From the NCBI GenBank assembly GCA_025024175.1, contig QCXZ01000003.1, positions 14,543,621-14,607,620 of the forward strand: DNA of 64,000 nt, in the 5' to 3' direction. This document shows positions 63,331 to 64,000 of the stretch, piece by piece. Each line of letters starts with the position of its first letter. The first letter of the stretch is position 1. Both the position numbers and the translations under genes were made by a program. The notes beneath the pieces are model-generated. The model saw only the letters and a program-made list of their open reading frames with translations. It made no database searches and was not told the origin of the DNA. Source of the DNA: Rhyzopertha dominica (Eukaryota; Arthropoda; Insecta; Coleoptera; Bostrichidae).

Positions 63331-64000
63331 TTATAGACGTAATTTTGTTATTAAAAGAATATCAACTTCACTGTATCGAATTCCGCGGACGCATATATTT
63401 GTATCTAGCGTAGCATATCGCANGACGACGACTACCGAAACCGCCTTGTAGATGACTGCNGCCTNTTTCGGACAGGTAAATGACGATTCGTATTGCACCC
63501 TAAGCTCGTGTTATAATTTTTAATTTATGTAGTATAAGGGCAAAACTGTAAAACGTCAACATCAATCCTAAGCACAGTACATGGAATAAAAAACATATCA
63601 AATAAATAATTTTCTTTAATATTTTACAAATAATTTAAGACGCTAGTATATAGTCTATGCTTAGGTTTTTACTACACAATTATAATTAGTAAATATTATG
63701 AAATGAAGTAACTTAGGAAAAAAGCATATATTATGAAACATTAACTAATTCCAGGTAAAACTAAGATTTTGTTACTATAATTTGTGTTACTATTTTGGAA
63801 TTACTTTATTAATTGCTATGGGTTACGAAAATCTTGACAGAATATAATAATACTAATAGTTTTCTTAACCAGTAGACACTGCGAGTTTGAATGATTACAA
63901 ATGACGAGGGCGTTAGCCATAATTTGATTTGTTATGACACAGGTTACTATAATATACTTTAACCCACGTGTATATACAAAGCCTTATCTACATCTGTCCG
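63331..64000. other. No gene recognised
   Basis: AT-rich end of the window, with a few n's around 63423-63466. Confidence 0.5.

Overview
This window looks like insect nuclear DNA: AT-rich, intron-containing, with scattered single-base n's, and built largely from transposable-element remnants. It carries one convincing host gene, a chitin-binding Rebers-Riddiford cuticular protein gene, which places it in the arthropods. A short interstitial (TCAGG)n array at 48521-48552 is the telomeric pentamer of many beetles and hints weakly at Coleoptera. I cannot name the species.

Layout. Positions 1-31.2 kb are intergenic. They hold decayed Tc1/mariner-type transposases, a Penelope-like element (7983-9049), a non-autonomous hAT element with an exact 8-bp target duplication (13451-13921), a DIRS-like remnant (21.4-22.5 kb), a LINE ORF1 remnant, tRNA-derived SINEs and several unclassified inverted repeats. 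At 31755-35645 (minus) lies a young Ty3/gypsy element with 204-bp LTRs that differ at three positions, a 5-bp target duplication, a tRNA-Ser-type primer site and a purine tract. Its reverse-transcriptase catalytic core is missing. The cuticular protein gene follows at once on the plus strand. It has five coding exons (36179-36214, 44048-44134, 50833-50930, 54122-54287, 54349-56892) encoding 976 residues: a split signal peptide, an RR chitin-binding domain, and one very large exon for a Q/P/V-rich tail. Its three long introns are full of elements: mariner-type, two Penelope copies, a non-LTR element and tandem/inverted repeats. From 57.1 kb to the end there is no gene, only more remnants.

The most interesting theme is RNA. 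At 39103-39191 the sequence folds as a complete hammerhead ribozyme with all core nucleotides. A diverged relative at 63240-63330 keeps the helices through about six compensatory base-pair changes. Three further hammerhead-like folds lie at the 3' ends of two Penelope elements and in the centre of a small palindromic element at 31234-31397. Two of those three replace the C3-G8 core pair by U-A.

There is no operon-like cooperation here. The single host gene is interrupted and flanked by mobile DNA, and the gypsy LTR ends about 0.5 kb upstream of its start codon.
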